A DNA stretch of 19,993 nt from an uncultured Alphaproteobacteria bacterium. GTDB lineage: Bacteria; Pseudomonadota; Alphaproteobacteria; RF32; CAG-239. The notes under the pieces are model-generated. The model was not told where the DNA came from. It saw only the letters and a list, made by a program, of their open reading frames with translations, and did no database searches. The DNA is taken from the NCBI GenBank assembly GCA_934248075.1, contig CAKQKH010000028.1, positions 1-19,993 on the forward strand, in the 5' to 3' direction. The translations under genes were made by a program, and so were the position numbers. Of the stretch, positions 1-8,342 are shown piece after piece; within the stretch, counting starts at the first letter, position 1, and every line of letters starts with the position of its first letter.

Positions 1-73
1 TGAAGCAGGCGGAGAGAGCTTGCGAACGGAGCCAATCTCGCCGTTGCCGCAGGCAATCTGGCAAGCACAATCT

Positions 74-100
74 AAAAACCTCCCTTGTGGAGGGTTTTTT
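74..100. terminator. Probable bidirectional terminator
   Basis: A short GC hairpin (CCTCC at 79-83, GGAGG at 89-93, loop CTTGT) is flanked by five A before and six T after, so it could end transcription on either strand. On the minus strand it lies about 70 nt past the dnaJ stop codon and is the likely end of the dnaJ transcript. On the plus strand it could end whatever gene lies left of the window. Confidence 0.6.
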
Positions 101-125
101 AATGGCGATGCATCGTCTAGGATTT

Positions 126-145
126 GAACTCACAGGGGTGAGTTC
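126..145. repeat. Perfect 8-bp hairpin in the dnaJ 3' region
   Basis: GAACTCAC (126-133) and GTGAGTTC (138-145) are perfect inverted copies around a 4-base loop. The hairpin sits between the dnaJ stop codon and the terminator at 74-100, so on the minus strand it would be in the dnaJ 3' untranslated region. There is no T-run next to it, so it is not an intrinsic terminator by itself. A 10-bp palindrome (CGATGCATCG, 106-115) lies just beyond it. Positions 1-170 otherwise contain no gene I can support. Confidence 0.5.
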
Positions 146-170
146 GGGCTGAACAAATAGGCAGCCGCAC

Positions 171-1316
171 CTATGCCACAAACAAATCTTTAATCTTGTC
201 AAAAAAGCCTTTAGATTCCGGCTGGCATGCGTTGTCCTGACTAATGGTGCGGAACTCTTCCAGCAAAGCTTTTTCTTTGGCAGACAGATTCACCGGTGTT
301 TCGACTCTCAATTTAACAAACAAATCGCCACGGCCTTTGGAACGCATCATAGTCATTCCCTGACCCTTTACCCGAATAACCTGATCATTTTGTGAGCCGG
401 CAGTAATATTCAGCTCTATTTTTTGGCCGTCAATAGCCGGAATTTCTATTTTTCCGCCCAAAGCCGCGCAACACATGGAAATTGGAACTCTGGTATATAG
501 GTTAGCGGCCTCGCGAGTGTAAAGTTTGTGTTCTTTTACACTAATAAAGACGTAGAGATCGCCGTTTTCGCCGCCGCGAATTCCGGCAGTGCCGCCGCCG
601 GGGATGCGCATACGAGTATTGTCTTCGATTCCGGCCGGTATTTTTACTTTTATGGTTTTATCCTGATGAGTTATGCCGGCGCCTTTGCACTTTTCGCAAG
701 GTTCGGTTACTAAATGACCGGTGCCATGGCAGTGCGGACAAGCCTGTTCAACCACAAAAAATCCTTTTTGCATTCTGACATGTCCAGAACCCTTGCAAAA
801 AGAACAAACCGGAGCCTCTTTGCCGTCTTTGGTGCCGTGGCCATGACATTGCTCGCAGGCAACGGTAGAGGGAATGGTGATTTCTTTTTCTATGCCGGAA
901 AAGGCCTCTTCTAAGCTGATTTCCAGATTGTAGCGGACATCATCACCAGGTTGGGCATAATTACCGGCATTGCCTTGGGCGCCTCCCATAAAATCAGAAA
1001 ACACTTGCGAGAATATGTCTGAAAACCCGCCAGAACCAAAGTTAAACTCAAATCCGCCAAACGGATTGCCGCCGGCTCCGCCCATGCCGCCGGTAAAGGC
1101 CTGATGCCCATAACGATCATAAGCCGCCCGTTTTTGCTCATCTTTGAGAACTTCATAAGCCTCATTAATTTCTTTGAACTTGGTTTCTGCTTCTTTGTTG
1201 CCGGGGTTACGGTCCGGATGGTACTGCATTGCCAAACGACGAAATGATTTTTTTATCTCGTCGTCGCTGGCGGTCTTGGATACTTCCAAAATTTCATAAT
1301 AGTCTTTTTCGGTCAT
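171..1316 (-). CDS. dnaJ: Chaperone protein DnaJ (Hsp40)
   Basis: Cytoplasmic J-protein that delivers unfolded substrates to DnaK and stimulates its ATPase. The 381-residue product has the full type I layout: J domain (about 1-70) with HPD at 33-35, a Gly/Phe-rich linker (about 76-120), four zinc-binding CxxCxGxG repeats (starting at Cys154, 171, 193 and 207) and the C-terminal substrate-binding region. Length is normal for the family. Start is the only ATG that gives a complete J domain; the ribosome binding site is weak. In most relatives dnaJ follows dnaK directly. Here a large gene on the other strand lies between them, so dnaJ must have its own promoter; a degraded heat-shock-like promoter is visible at 1348-1379. 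The stop codon is TAG. Confidence 0.97.
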   Translation of the reverse strand: MTEKDYYEILEVSKTASDDEIKKSFRRLAMQYHPDRNPGNKEAETKFKEINEAYEVLKDEQKRAAYDRYGHQAFTGGMGGAGGNPFGGFEFNFGSGGFSDIFSQVFSDFMGGAQGNAGNYAQPGDDVRYNLEISLEEAFSGIEKEITIPSTVACEQCHGHGTKDGKEAPVCSFCKGSGHVRMQKGFFVVEQACPHCHGTGHLVTEPCEKCKGAGITHQDKTIKVKIPAGIEDNTRMRIPGGGTAGIRGGENGDLYVFISVKEHKLYTREAANLYTRVPISMCCAALGGKIEIPAIDGQKIELNITAGSQNDQVIRVKGQGMTMMRSKGRGDLFVKLRVETPVNLSAKEKALLEEFRTISQDNACQPESKGFFDKIKDLFVA

Positions 1317-1347
1317 TTTGTCTTACTTCTAATTGGTTTATTTAAGG

Positions 1348-1379
1348 ACTATTTAGAGCTTTTTGACATAAAAAGCAAG
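1348..1379 (-). promoter_or_regulatory. Possible weak heat-shock (RpoH) promoter of dnaJ
   Basis: On the minus strand, CTTG (plus positions 1376-1379) is followed after 18 nt by TCTAAATAGT (1348-1357). Spacing is the same as at the dnaK and CbpA-like promoters, but the -10 box matches CYTATNTNNG at only some positions. It starts about 32 nt upstream of the dnaJ ATG. The shared spacing supports it; the degenerate -10 counts against it. Confidence 0.35.
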
Positions 1380-1509
1380 TTTTTAAGAAAAATTTTCGCC
1401 CACGGGAGTCATAAAACATAAACTCGACAAAATAGTTGCATCTTTTGTCCAGATGTGTTAATGTTAATTTAATACAAAGGTCTTACACTGGCTCCAAAGG
1501 AGATTAACC

Positions 1510-4500
1510 ATGGCTGAGTTTACTAAAGAACAATTAGAAGAAATCCAAAATAGCGAAGAATACAAACAGTATCTTGAAGCGGCCGGTGATGATGAGACTA
1601 ACTTGTCATTGACTCACTATTTGCAAAATGCAGCAAACGAGGCTCATTGGTTGAAAAAATTTGCCGTTCAAAAGGAAAATGAAAAGCCAGAAGACTCTGA
1701 GAAAGACGCTGTGAAAATTGAAGAAGGCAATAAAACAGATGCGGTTCGCGAAGATGATAAAAGCTTGAATTCTGATGAGTGGAAACAGGTTATTGATGGT
1801 ATCAGTGATGGTGATCAAAATCCAATATTTTTGGAGATGATTGGGCGTTCGCTAAGTCTTTCTGAAGGAATGGAAATTTCAGCGCTTAGAGAAACATTAG
1901 GAGATGATTTTCCTAAAAATTTTGCAGATCTTTCAAAGGAATATAAAGAAACTACGATACAAAAGCTCCGTTCAGAACTTTCTGCTGTGAATAGAGTTAA
2001 GTTTAATGCGTCATTAATGCAAAAAAGCAAAGCACTTGCCGAAACGTTACCTCCGCATCAACTCACGATTTTGGCTCAAGAAATTGATGAAGCCGTTCAG
2101 CAAAATAAAAATTCCAAAGATGATGATGCCAAAAAACTTCTAGAGAAATTGTCAGCACAAAAAAATACTATTTTGGAAGCAATGGTCAAAAAGACTAGGG
2201 ACTATGTTAACGGTGACATAATTATTAATGTGGCCAATGTAGCCGACATCTATGACGGTGCCATGGAAATGTTTGATTATGTTGACAGCCAAGAGTCGCA
2301 GAGTGAAGAAAATCTGAAAAATCTGACAAAGTCCGCCCGTGAAAAAATGGAGCCTGTTATTGAACAATATGATATAGATAATGGGCTAAAAGATATCAAA
2401 GAAAGTGACGAAGCGGCTCTTAATAAGGCGTTTTCTTATACATACAAAGTTGTTTCCGGCATTAAATTTGAAGATGAAAAAGAACGCGAAGAATGGTTCG
2501 GATCAGCTGGTAATATGATTGATTCTTTGCAATTTGAGGGCGAAGACGCTGCCGAAAAGAAAGCAACTTTTATTGATACAGTAAAAGCCACGGCCGCCCG
2601 TAATGTAGCGCTGCGCTACAAAGGCAAAGATGATGAAACCTTAAAACAAGAACTTAAGAAAGAACTGGATGCGGTAGGCGTTGCTTATTATAATTCTTTG
2701 GTAACAACCAACGCACTGGCGAATATTTCGGAGCAGGCTACATTTCAAGAGCGTACGGCCGCCGTAGCTCAAAGTTTATCTGTTAAAAACCCTCAAATTT
2801 CAAATAAAGGTTTATTGGCCTTTCAGGCATCTGTCGTCAATCAGCACGTCAGCTTGCTAAATCGTTTGGTTGGCAAGAATAAACTCAATAACCGTGCGGC
2901 TGCGGTTGCCGGCAAAATGTATGGCGCTATCCAAAAAATTGATAAAACTTGCATTGCTCGTTTTGGTTCAGCTTATGTCTTAACAAAAACGTTCGGGCAA
3001 ATGGCATCTCGTAATATGGGAACGCAGGCTCTTAACCAAGCCGTAAGATTTGGTTGCAATGCAGGAGCTCTGGCTCTTGGTGTGCCTGCGGTTGGCACAG
3101 CACTTTATGCAACATATTATGCCGGACAATCCGCTTATCGGTTTTATAAGGCATATAAGGCTGAAAAAGCCGCTGCAGATAAAGTCGGCGCCAAATATAA
3201 CGGCTGGACATTTATTAAAAATAAAGCTCCGGAAATTGCTCTTAGTGCTGCTGGAGTTGCGGCATCTGTTTTTGGCGGTGCTATTGCACGGCACGGTTTG
3301 GAAGCTGCCGTGCGATACGGCATGATGGGTGCCGGTTGGACAATGTCCGTTTATAGAGGTATTAAAGCATCAAGAAAGAATGGTGCAAGCTGGAGAACAG
3401 CAATCGGCAAATCCATTTCTAATGCCAGCTTATCCACGGTAGCGGCAGTTGGCAGTGGTATGTCTTTGGCAGCTGGAGCTAATTTCTTTTCAGGATCGTT
3501 AAATGGAGTTCATTCCGATTTGTGGGGAGAACACACCAGTCGAAGCGTCCATGCAGATGAATATGATGCCGATGATCCAAGCTATTCAAAAGATGTTATC
3601 AATAACGATCTTGACCAATATAAAGATATGTCCGCTGAACAGCTTAACGAGTTGGGCATTATAAAAGATGAACTCAGCAATCCTGAAGATTATGTCGGAA
3701 AGAGTGACGCAGAGCTGGCTAAAGAAGGAATTATCAGAGTTAATGCTGATGGCAATGGTGACAATGATATCAAAATTATTGACCAACCGGCTAGCACCAA
3801 ATATGCCGATGGTGTAATTGAGCATGCCGCGGAAGTTGTGAAGCAGTGGACTTCATCTGACCCGAAAGTTTATCAGGACAATATGGCGGTGCTAAATGAC
3901 CCGAATGGAATTTTAGCTCAGTGGAATGCCGCTCATCCGGATCAAGCAATTGATCCCAATCGTCTGGAAATAGCCGTATTTCTTAGCGGAGGACAAACTG
4001 TCAGCGCAGATGTGGATACCTCTATAAACCACGTAGATGGTGATTTGAACAATGAGCATCCGGAATCAGTAAATGGGTGTCGCAAACTTCTGGGGGCAGA
4101 TTGGCTGAAAACACATGGTGACAGAGTAGGTGTGAATGCAGAAGACATAGATAACGTGGCTAACCTGCATGGAGCAGATGGGCGTTTGGATCCTTCTAAA
4201 TTAAACGATGATGTTCTAAAAACGATTGCTAAACTGGATGAACGTGCAATTAGTCGAATTCAAGAAGTTGGATTCGTTGAATCCACAAAGTCAGAGGCTC
4301 AACATGATGGAGTGTTGTTTACAAATGCTGCCGAGAATGCTGAAGGCGTCTTTGAACACAGCGATAAAAATGGTAGCGCTCATACCGCTTACGCGAATTT
4401 TGCCAGTGCTAAAGTTTCCACACCTGAAGAGGCGCATTATGAAAGATTTGAACAGCTGTCAAAAGTTGAGCAACATAATTTTATACCATTCACTGTGACT

Positions 4501-5355
4501 TGGGATAAAGTTTGGAACAAGTTCAGCGGCCTTAGTAAAATAATGGGTGCCTGGGGATTTAAGCGTAAAAAGCAAAAGGTTGTTGACGATCCGACGCCAA
4601 CACCATACCCGACGCCAACGCCGGATCCAACGCCAACACCGGATCCAACACCAGATCCGACGCCAACACCGGATCCAACACCAGATCCGACGCCAACACC
4701 GGATCCGAAAATTATTCCTGATAAATTGATGATTGATGAGTATAAAATTGTCTATGGTAATGTTGACGAAAACAGCCGTAATTTTGCTAATTATAGTGAT
4801 AGAGTCGAGCAAGAACGTCTTCAGGAAAATCCTGAAATGCCTATGCATGAATACTTGTTGCAACGTCGCAAAAAATTAGACGATATGATAATGGGAGAAA
4901 ACTCAAAAGCCGGTATGGGATTAACTCTGACTTATACTACCCATGTTTCTAAAACTAAACAAGAAAGAGTTATGGACGATGGAAGGTTAGGCGTAAAGAT
5001 TGTCGGCGACTACAAAGAATATGCTGCCAACGATAATCGTGCTATGGCGGCAATTGTTGGTAATGCCCGTCAGAGTCTGTGGCAAAGCAATTTGACGGAA
5101 GACAATTACCACAATAAGGCCACTCTTACTCACTTTATGAAATATATGGATCATTATATTTGCAAAGATGAATATGTATCTGACGCAACTCGAAAAGGCA
5201 CCTTAAATCCAGACCTTAAAGAGAACCGGAAGAGAGATGGTAGTCAATACAGAGTGATTAATTTGAATGAATATTTATTTAATGATACAAAAGATTCTAC
5301 TAGGGTTGCCGGTCGCGAATTGCAAAAAATAATCAACTCAAACTTAAGTAGGTAA
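1510..5355 (+). CDS. Large protein of unknown function lying between dnaJ and dnaK
   Basis: I do not recognise this 1281-residue protein. It begins at ATG 1510 behind a strong ribosome binding site (AAAGGAGAT, 1496-1504). There is no N-terminal signal peptide. Residues 1 to about 480 are charged, mostly acidic and probably helical. A Gly/Ala-rich hydrophobic section follows, with candidate membrane or pore helices near 515-540, 576-596, 599-617 and 642-662. Next comes an acidic Asp/Asn-rich region (about 670-1000). A basic patch (KRKKQK) precedes a 39-residue Pro/Thr/Asp linker (1028-1066), and a charged C-terminal domain follows (about 1067-1281). It runs opposite to dnaJ and dnaK, has an upstream region of its own (1317-1509) and ends at the terminator at 5367-5399, so it is a self-contained unit. 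The layout resembles large effector or toxin-like proteins, but no catalytic motif is visible and that reading is only a guess. The long frame and ribosome binding site make it surely coding. Confidence 0.9.
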   Translation: MAEFTKEQLEEIQNSEEYKQYLEAAGDDETNLSLTHYLQNAANEAHWLKKFAVQKENEKPEDSEKDAVKIEEGNKTDAVREDDKSLNSDEWKQVIDGISDGDQNPIFLEMIGRSLSLSEGMEISALRETLGDDFPKNFADLSKEYKETTIQKLRSELSAVNRVKFNASLMQKSKALAETLPPHQLTILAQEIDEAVQQNKNSKDDDAKKLLEKLSAQKNTILEAMVKKTRDYVNGDIIINVANVADIYDGAMEMFDYVDSQESQSEENLKNLTKSAREKMEPVIEQYDIDNGLKDIKESDEAALNKAFSYTYKVVSGIKFEDEKEREEWFGSAGNMIDSLQFEGEDAAEKKATFIDTVKATAARNVALRYKGKDDETLKQELKKELDAVGVAYYNSLVTTNALANISEQATFQERTAAVAQSLSVKNPQISNKGLLAFQASVVNQHVSLLNRLVGKNKLNNRAAAVAGKMYGAIQKIDKTCIARFGSAYVLTKTFGQMASRNMGTQALNQAVRFGCNAGALALGVPAVGTALYATYYAGQSAYRFYKAYKAEKAAADKVGAKYNGWTFIKNKAPEIALSAAGVAASVFGGAIARHGLEAAVRYGMMGAGWTMSVYRGIKASRKNGASWRTAIGKSISNASLSTVAAVGSGMSLAAGANFFSGSLNGVHSDLWGEHTSRSVHADEYDADDPSYSKDVINNDLDQYKDMSAEQLNELGIIKDELSNPEDYVGKSDAELAKEGIIRVNADGNGDNDIKIIDQPASTKYADGVIEHAAEVVKQWTSSDPKVYQDNMAVLNDPNGILAQWNAAHPDQAIDPNRLEIAVFLSGGQTVSADVDTSINHVDGDLNNEHPESVNGCRKLLGADWLKTHGDRVGVNAEDIDNVANLHGADGRLDPSKLNDDVLKTIAKLDERAISRIQEVGFVESTKSEAQHDGVLFTNAAENAEGVFEHSDKNGSAHTAYANFASAKVSTPEEAHYERFEQLSKVEQHNFIPFTVTWDKVWNKFSGLSKIMGAWGFKRKKQKVVDDPTPTPYPTPTPDPTPTPDPTPDPTPTPDPTPDPTPTPDPKIIPDKLMIDEYKIVYGNVDENSRNFANYSDRVEQERLQENPEMPMHEYLLQRRKKLDDMIMGENSKAGMGLTLTYTTHVSKTKQERVMDDGRLGVKIVGDYKEYAANDNRAMAAIVGNARQSLWQSNLTEDNYHNKATLTHFMKYMDHYICKDEYVSDATRKGTLNPDLKENRKRDGSQYRVINLNEYLFNDTKDSTRVAGRELQKIINSNLSR
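4621..4706 (+). repeat. 30-bp tandem repeat encoding a Pro/Thr/Asp linker
   Basis: Nearly three copies of a 30-bp unit (4621-4650, 4651-4680, 4681-4706) encode the ten-residue unit PDPTPTPDPT inside the large unknown protein. Copies two and three are identical over their first 26 bases and copy one differs at two positions, which points to recent slippage or recombination. A less regular Pro/Thr stretch (from about 4591) precedes it. Such linkers are extended and flexible and commonly separate domains in surface or secreted proteins. Confidence 0.9.
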
Positions 5356-5366
5356 ATAAAGCCACT

Positions 5367-5400
5367 AAAAATAGCCTCTGGAAACCAGAGGCTATTTTTT
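5367..5400. terminator. Strong bidirectional terminator between the large unknown gene and dnaK
   Basis: A perfect 15-bp stem (5367-5381 with 5385-5399) and a three-base AAA loop carry A-runs on one side and T-runs on the other. It lies 12 nt past the stop of the plus-strand gene and about 20 nt past the stop of minus-strand dnaK, so it can end both convergent transcripts. It would keep dnaK transcripts from running on toward dnaJ. Confidence 0.92.
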
Positions 5401-5420
5401 TGTGATCTTAGTTTAAGTTA

Positions 5421-7343
5421 TTATTTGACTTCTTCAAAGTCAGCATCAACAACTTTGTCATCGCCGGCCGGCTGTTCGGCCGCGCCCTGAGTGCCGGTAT
5501 CAGCACCTTGAGTGGCGCCGCTGGCCTGAGCTGCTTCTGCCTGAGCTTTGTACATAGCCTCGCCAAGTTTCATGGAAGCCTGCATCAAAGCCTCGGTCTT
5601 CTCTTTGATAGAGGTCAAATCTTCGGTTTCCAAGGCGGTCTTCAAAGCATTAATAGCTTCTTCAATCTGGCCTTTTTCAGCCGCAGAAACTTTGTCGCCA
5701 TGCTCTTTCAGAGTCTTTTCGGTAGAGTGTACCAAAGATTCACCCTGATTCTTAGCTTCTACCAACTCTTTTTTCTTCTTGTCGGCTTCAGCATTGGCCT
5801 CGGCGTCCTTAACCATTTTTTCAATATCGGCATCAGACAAACCGCCGCTGGCCTGAATTCTAATGGCTTGCTCTTTATTGGTAGCCTTATCTTTGGCCGA
5901 TACGTTAACAATACCGTTGGCGTCAATATCAAAGGTTACCTCAATTTGCGGCATACCGCGCGGTGCAGGCGGGATTCCAACCAAATCAAACTGGCCAAGC
6001 AATTTGTTATCGGCCGCCATTTCGCGCTCACCTTGGAAGACACGAATGGTAACCGCGGTCTGTCCGTCTTCAGCGGTGGAGAATACCTGAGATTTGCGGG
6101 TCGGAATAGTGGTGTTACGGTCAATCAAACGAGTGAACACGCCGCCCAAAGTCTCAATACCCAAAGACAATGGGGTAACATCAAGCAGTAAGACGTCTTT
6201 AACATCGCCCATCAAAACGCCGCCCTGAATAGCCGCGCCGACAGCCACAACCTCATCAGGGTTAACACCTTTGTGCGGTTCTTTGCCAAAGATTTCTTTT
6301 ACTTTCTCTTGAACTTTCGGCATACGAGTCATACCGCCGACCAGAATAACCTCGCTGATATCAGACGGGCTTACACCGGCATCAGCCATAGCTTTTTTGC
6401 AGGGTTCAACCGTCTTGTCAATCAAATCCTCAACCAAAGATTCCAGTTTGGCACGCGTCAATTTGATGTTGAGGTGTTTCGGGCCGGTAGCATCAGCAGT
6501 AATAAACGGCAGATTGATTTCGGTCTGAGTGGTTGAAGACAACTCAATTTTAGCCTTTTCGGCGGCTTCTTTCAAACGCTGCAAAGCCAAACGATCGTTC
6601 TTCAGGTCAATACCGGATTCTTTCTTGAATTCATCGGTCAGGTAGGTAACCAAACGCTGGTCAAAATCCTCACCACCCAAGAAAGTGTTACCGTTAGTGG
6701 ATTTTACTTCAAATACGCCATCGCCGATTTCCAAAATGGAAATATCAAAGGTACCGCCGCCAAGGTCATATACCGCAATGGTGCCGTTGGCTTTTTTATC
6801 CATACCATAAGCCAAAGCCGCGGCAGTCGGTTCGTTGATGATACGCAGAACATCTAATCCGGCAATCTTACCGGCGTCTTTGGTGGCCTGACGTTGAGAG
6901 TCATTAAAATAAGCCGGCACGGTGATAACCGCTTTTTCAATCTTCTCGCCCAGATAACTCTCGGCGTATTCTTTGATTTTTTGCAAAACAATAGCCGAAA
7001 TCTGTGACGGAGCATATTTCTGTCCCTTGACTTCTACCCAAGCATCGCCATTGTCGCCGTCAATAATCTTAAACGGAACCAAAACTTTGTCTTTGGCAAC
7101 TTCCGGCGAATCAAAACGACGACCGATCAAACGTTTGATAGCAAACAAGGTGTTCTCAGGGTTGGTAACCGCCTGACGTTTGGCCGGAAAACCAACCAAA
7201 CGTTCAGTGTCGGTAAAAGCAACCATAGAAGGCGTTGTGCGGGCGCCTTCAGAGTTTTCCAAAACCTTAGGCTCTCCGCCTTCCATAACCGCAAAGCAGG
7301 AGTTTGTCGTACCTAAGTCAATACCAATAACTTTATTGCTCAT
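5421..7343 (-). CDS. dnaK: Chaperone protein DnaK (Hsp70)
   Basis: ATP-dependent cytoplasmic Hsp70 that binds exposed hydrophobic segments and works with DnaJ. The 640-residue product has the nucleotide-binding domain with the signatures IDLGTTNS near the start, VYDLGGGTFD near 195 and ILVGGMTRMPKV near 340. The substrate-binding domain follows (about 390-510), then the helical lid and a low-complexity Ala/Gly/Gln tail ending in DADFEEVK, as in other bacterial DnaK proteins. Length is typical. The start at ATG 7343 has a good ribosome binding site (AAGGAAG). A heat-shock-type promoter lies just upstream and a strong terminator 20 nt downstream, so the gene appears to be its own unit, not joined to dnaJ. 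No grpE is seen in the window. Confidence 0.98.
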   Translation of the reverse strand: MSNKVIGIDLGTTNSCFAVMEGGEPKVLENSEGARTTPSMVAFTDTERLVGFPAKRQAVTNPENTLFAIKRLIGRRFDSPEVAKDKVLVPFKIIDGDNGDAWVEVKGQKYAPSQISAIVLQKIKEYAESYLGEKIEKAVITVPAYFNDSQRQATKDAGKIAGLDVLRIINEPTAAALAYGMDKKANGTIAVYDLGGGTFDISILEIGDGVFEVKSTNGNTFLGGEDFDQRLVTYLTDEFKKESGIDLKNDRLALQRLKEAAEKAKIELSSTTQTEINLPFITADATGPKHLNIKLTRAKLESLVEDLIDKTVEPCKKAMADAGVSPSDISEVILVGGMTRMPKVQEKVKEIFGKEPHKGVNPDEVVAVGAAIQGGVLMGDVKDVLLLDVTPLSLGIETLGGVFTRLIDRNTTIPTRKSQVFSTAEDGQTAVTIRVFQGEREMAADNKLLGQFDLVGIPPAPRGMPQIEVTFDIDANGIVNVSAKDKATNKEQAIRIQASGGLSDADIEKMVKDAEANAEADKKKKELVEAKNQGESLVHSTEKTLKEHGDKVSAAEKGQIEEAINALKTALETEDLTSIKEKTEALMQASMKLGEAMYKAQAEAAQASGATQGADTGTQGAAEQPAGDDKVVDADFEEVK

Positions 7344-7389
7344 AATCTTACTTCCTTTGTTAATCTGATTTTTTAGCTTTATCTATTTG

Positions 7390-7421
7390 CTTATATAGGG
7401 ACAGAAACTCAGCGATGCAAG
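7390..7421 (-). promoter_or_regulatory. Heat-shock (RpoH) promoter of dnaK
   Basis: On the minus strand, CTTG (plus 7418-7421) is followed after 18 nt by CCTATATAAG (plus 7390-7399). The second box fits the alphaproteobacterial heat-shock consensus CYTATNTNNG at every fixed position. It lies about 50 nt upstream of the dnaK ATG, in the gap after the oxidoreductase gene. Spacing is one base longer than the 17 I recall for the consensus, but the same spacing recurs at 11435-11466. Confidence 0.75.
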
Positions 7422-7437
7422 ATTAGAGCAAAAAAAA

Positions 7438-8340
7438 TTACAAATATTCACATTCGGCTTCTAATTCGCCGCAAAGTCTAAGAATATTGCCGGCTTCGGC
7501 AGCATTTACCTGCGGAGCCGCGCCTGAGGTAATCATATTTAAAAAGTCTGCCAGCTCGGCGGATAGTGAGTCTCCGCCTTCGCAAATTATCTCATTGTTT
7601 TTGCTCAGACGGCGGGCGAGAAAATCAACCACCCAGATGTTGTTTTGGCAGTCAATCAGCCGCATTTGCCGCTTAAGCGGTGCTTCAGGGTGGCGCAGAG
7701 CCTCTAAACGAACTATCGTGCCGCATTCGTATTTCAGCTCGACAACCGCGTGCTGATCCCAGCGATATTTAGCTTCTTTGTCGATTCTTGCCATGGTCCA
7801 GCTTCCTGACAGCAAGGCGCTGACAATGCCCAAATCATGAATCATCAGCTCCGAAATGATGTTAGTCTTGCGGATATCGGCAGTTTGCGAAGTGCGTGTT
7901 GCGGCAATGGATTTAAGCGGTGCCGACAGAAGTTCCCTAAGTTTGATTACCGCCGGATTATAATTTTCGGTGTGTCCGACCAAAATCGGCACTTTTTTAC
8001 TTTGCGCCAGCTTGGTCAGCTCAAAGCATTGCTCATAATTTTCAGCAAAAGGCTTCTCAATTAAGAGCGGGAATCTTTTGTTTATCAGTTCTTTGGCTAT
8101 CGGATAATGAGCTTCCGTCGGTGTAGCGATTATTACTGCATCAGCTTTGCGATGATTAATGTCCTTAAGCTCCGTAAAAGCCGGAACCTGAAGTTCTGAA
8201 GCAGCTTTGGCCGTAGATTCGGCGGTTGAATTCAAAATACCGGCAATTTTAACCTTGTCGGCAAAATATTTTTGCAAAACCGCAAGGTGTTTGCGCCCCA
8301 TATTTTTGCAGCCGACAATGGCAACGCGGACTTTTTTCAT
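7438..8340 (-). CDS. Gfo/Idh/MocA family NAD(P)-dependent oxidoreductase
   Basis: Predicted cytoplasmic sugar or sugar-nucleotide dehydrogenase; the substrate cannot be told from sequence alone. The 300-residue product has an N-terminal Rossmann fold (VAIVGCKNMGRKH, about 7-18), the family hallmark EKP at 95-97, a GHTENYNP segment near 122-129 and MIHDLG near 166-171. The last two resemble the UDP-N-acetylglucosamine 3-dehydrogenase branch (GHxERFNP, MIHDxD). The second Gly of the nucleotide loop is Cys or Lys rather than Gly, a modest departure. It starts two bases after the stop of the phosphorylase gene, so the two are cotranscribed. No terminator is seen before the dnaK promoter, so some readthrough into dnaK is possible. 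Confidence 0.88.
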   Translation of the reverse strand: MKKVRVAIVGCKNMGRKHLAVLQKYFADKVKIAGILNSTAESTAKAASELQVPAFTELKDINHRKADAVIIATPTEAHYPIAKELINKRFPLLIEKPFAENYEQCFELTKLAQSKKVPILVGHTENYNPAVIKLRELLSAPLKSIAATRTSQTADIRKTNIISELMIHDLGIVSALLSGSWTMARIDKEAKYRWDQHAVVELKYECGTIVRLEALRHPEAPLKRQMRLIDCQNNIWVVDFLARRLSKNNEIICEGGDSLSAELADFLNMITSGAAPQVNAAEAGNILRLCGELEAECEYL

Positions 8341-8342
8341 GA

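Noticed and set aside
4..75. Short plus-strand frame ending in TAA just before the terminator, as if the tail of an upstream gene
   Set aside because: The same frame has TGA at 1-3 and no start codon after it. TGA is a stop elsewhere in the window, so reassignment is not supported. The other two frames run past the terminator, so none is a convincing gene end.
103..145. tRNA-like sequence on the minus strand (TTCAAAT, then a CCA-like end)
   Set aside because: The T-stem would pair at only about half its positions, the acceptor does not align with the CCA, and no anticodon arm or 5' acceptor is found. The local perfect hairpin explains it better.
3730..4215. Possible calcium-binding EF-hand loops in the large protein (DGNGDND, and HGADGRLDPSKL)
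   Set aside because: The loops lack the full twelve-residue pattern and the final Glu, so I did not call them calcium-binding.
4459..4863. Open frame on the minus strand rich in Trp, Arg, Cys and Ile across the linker region
   Set aside because: It is the antisense shadow of the 30-bp tandem repeat and a neighbouring stretch, with no ribosome binding site.
5508..6191. 227-codon open frame antisense to dnaK
   Set aside because: It lies fully within dnaK, where codon use on the real strand produces open frames on the other strand.
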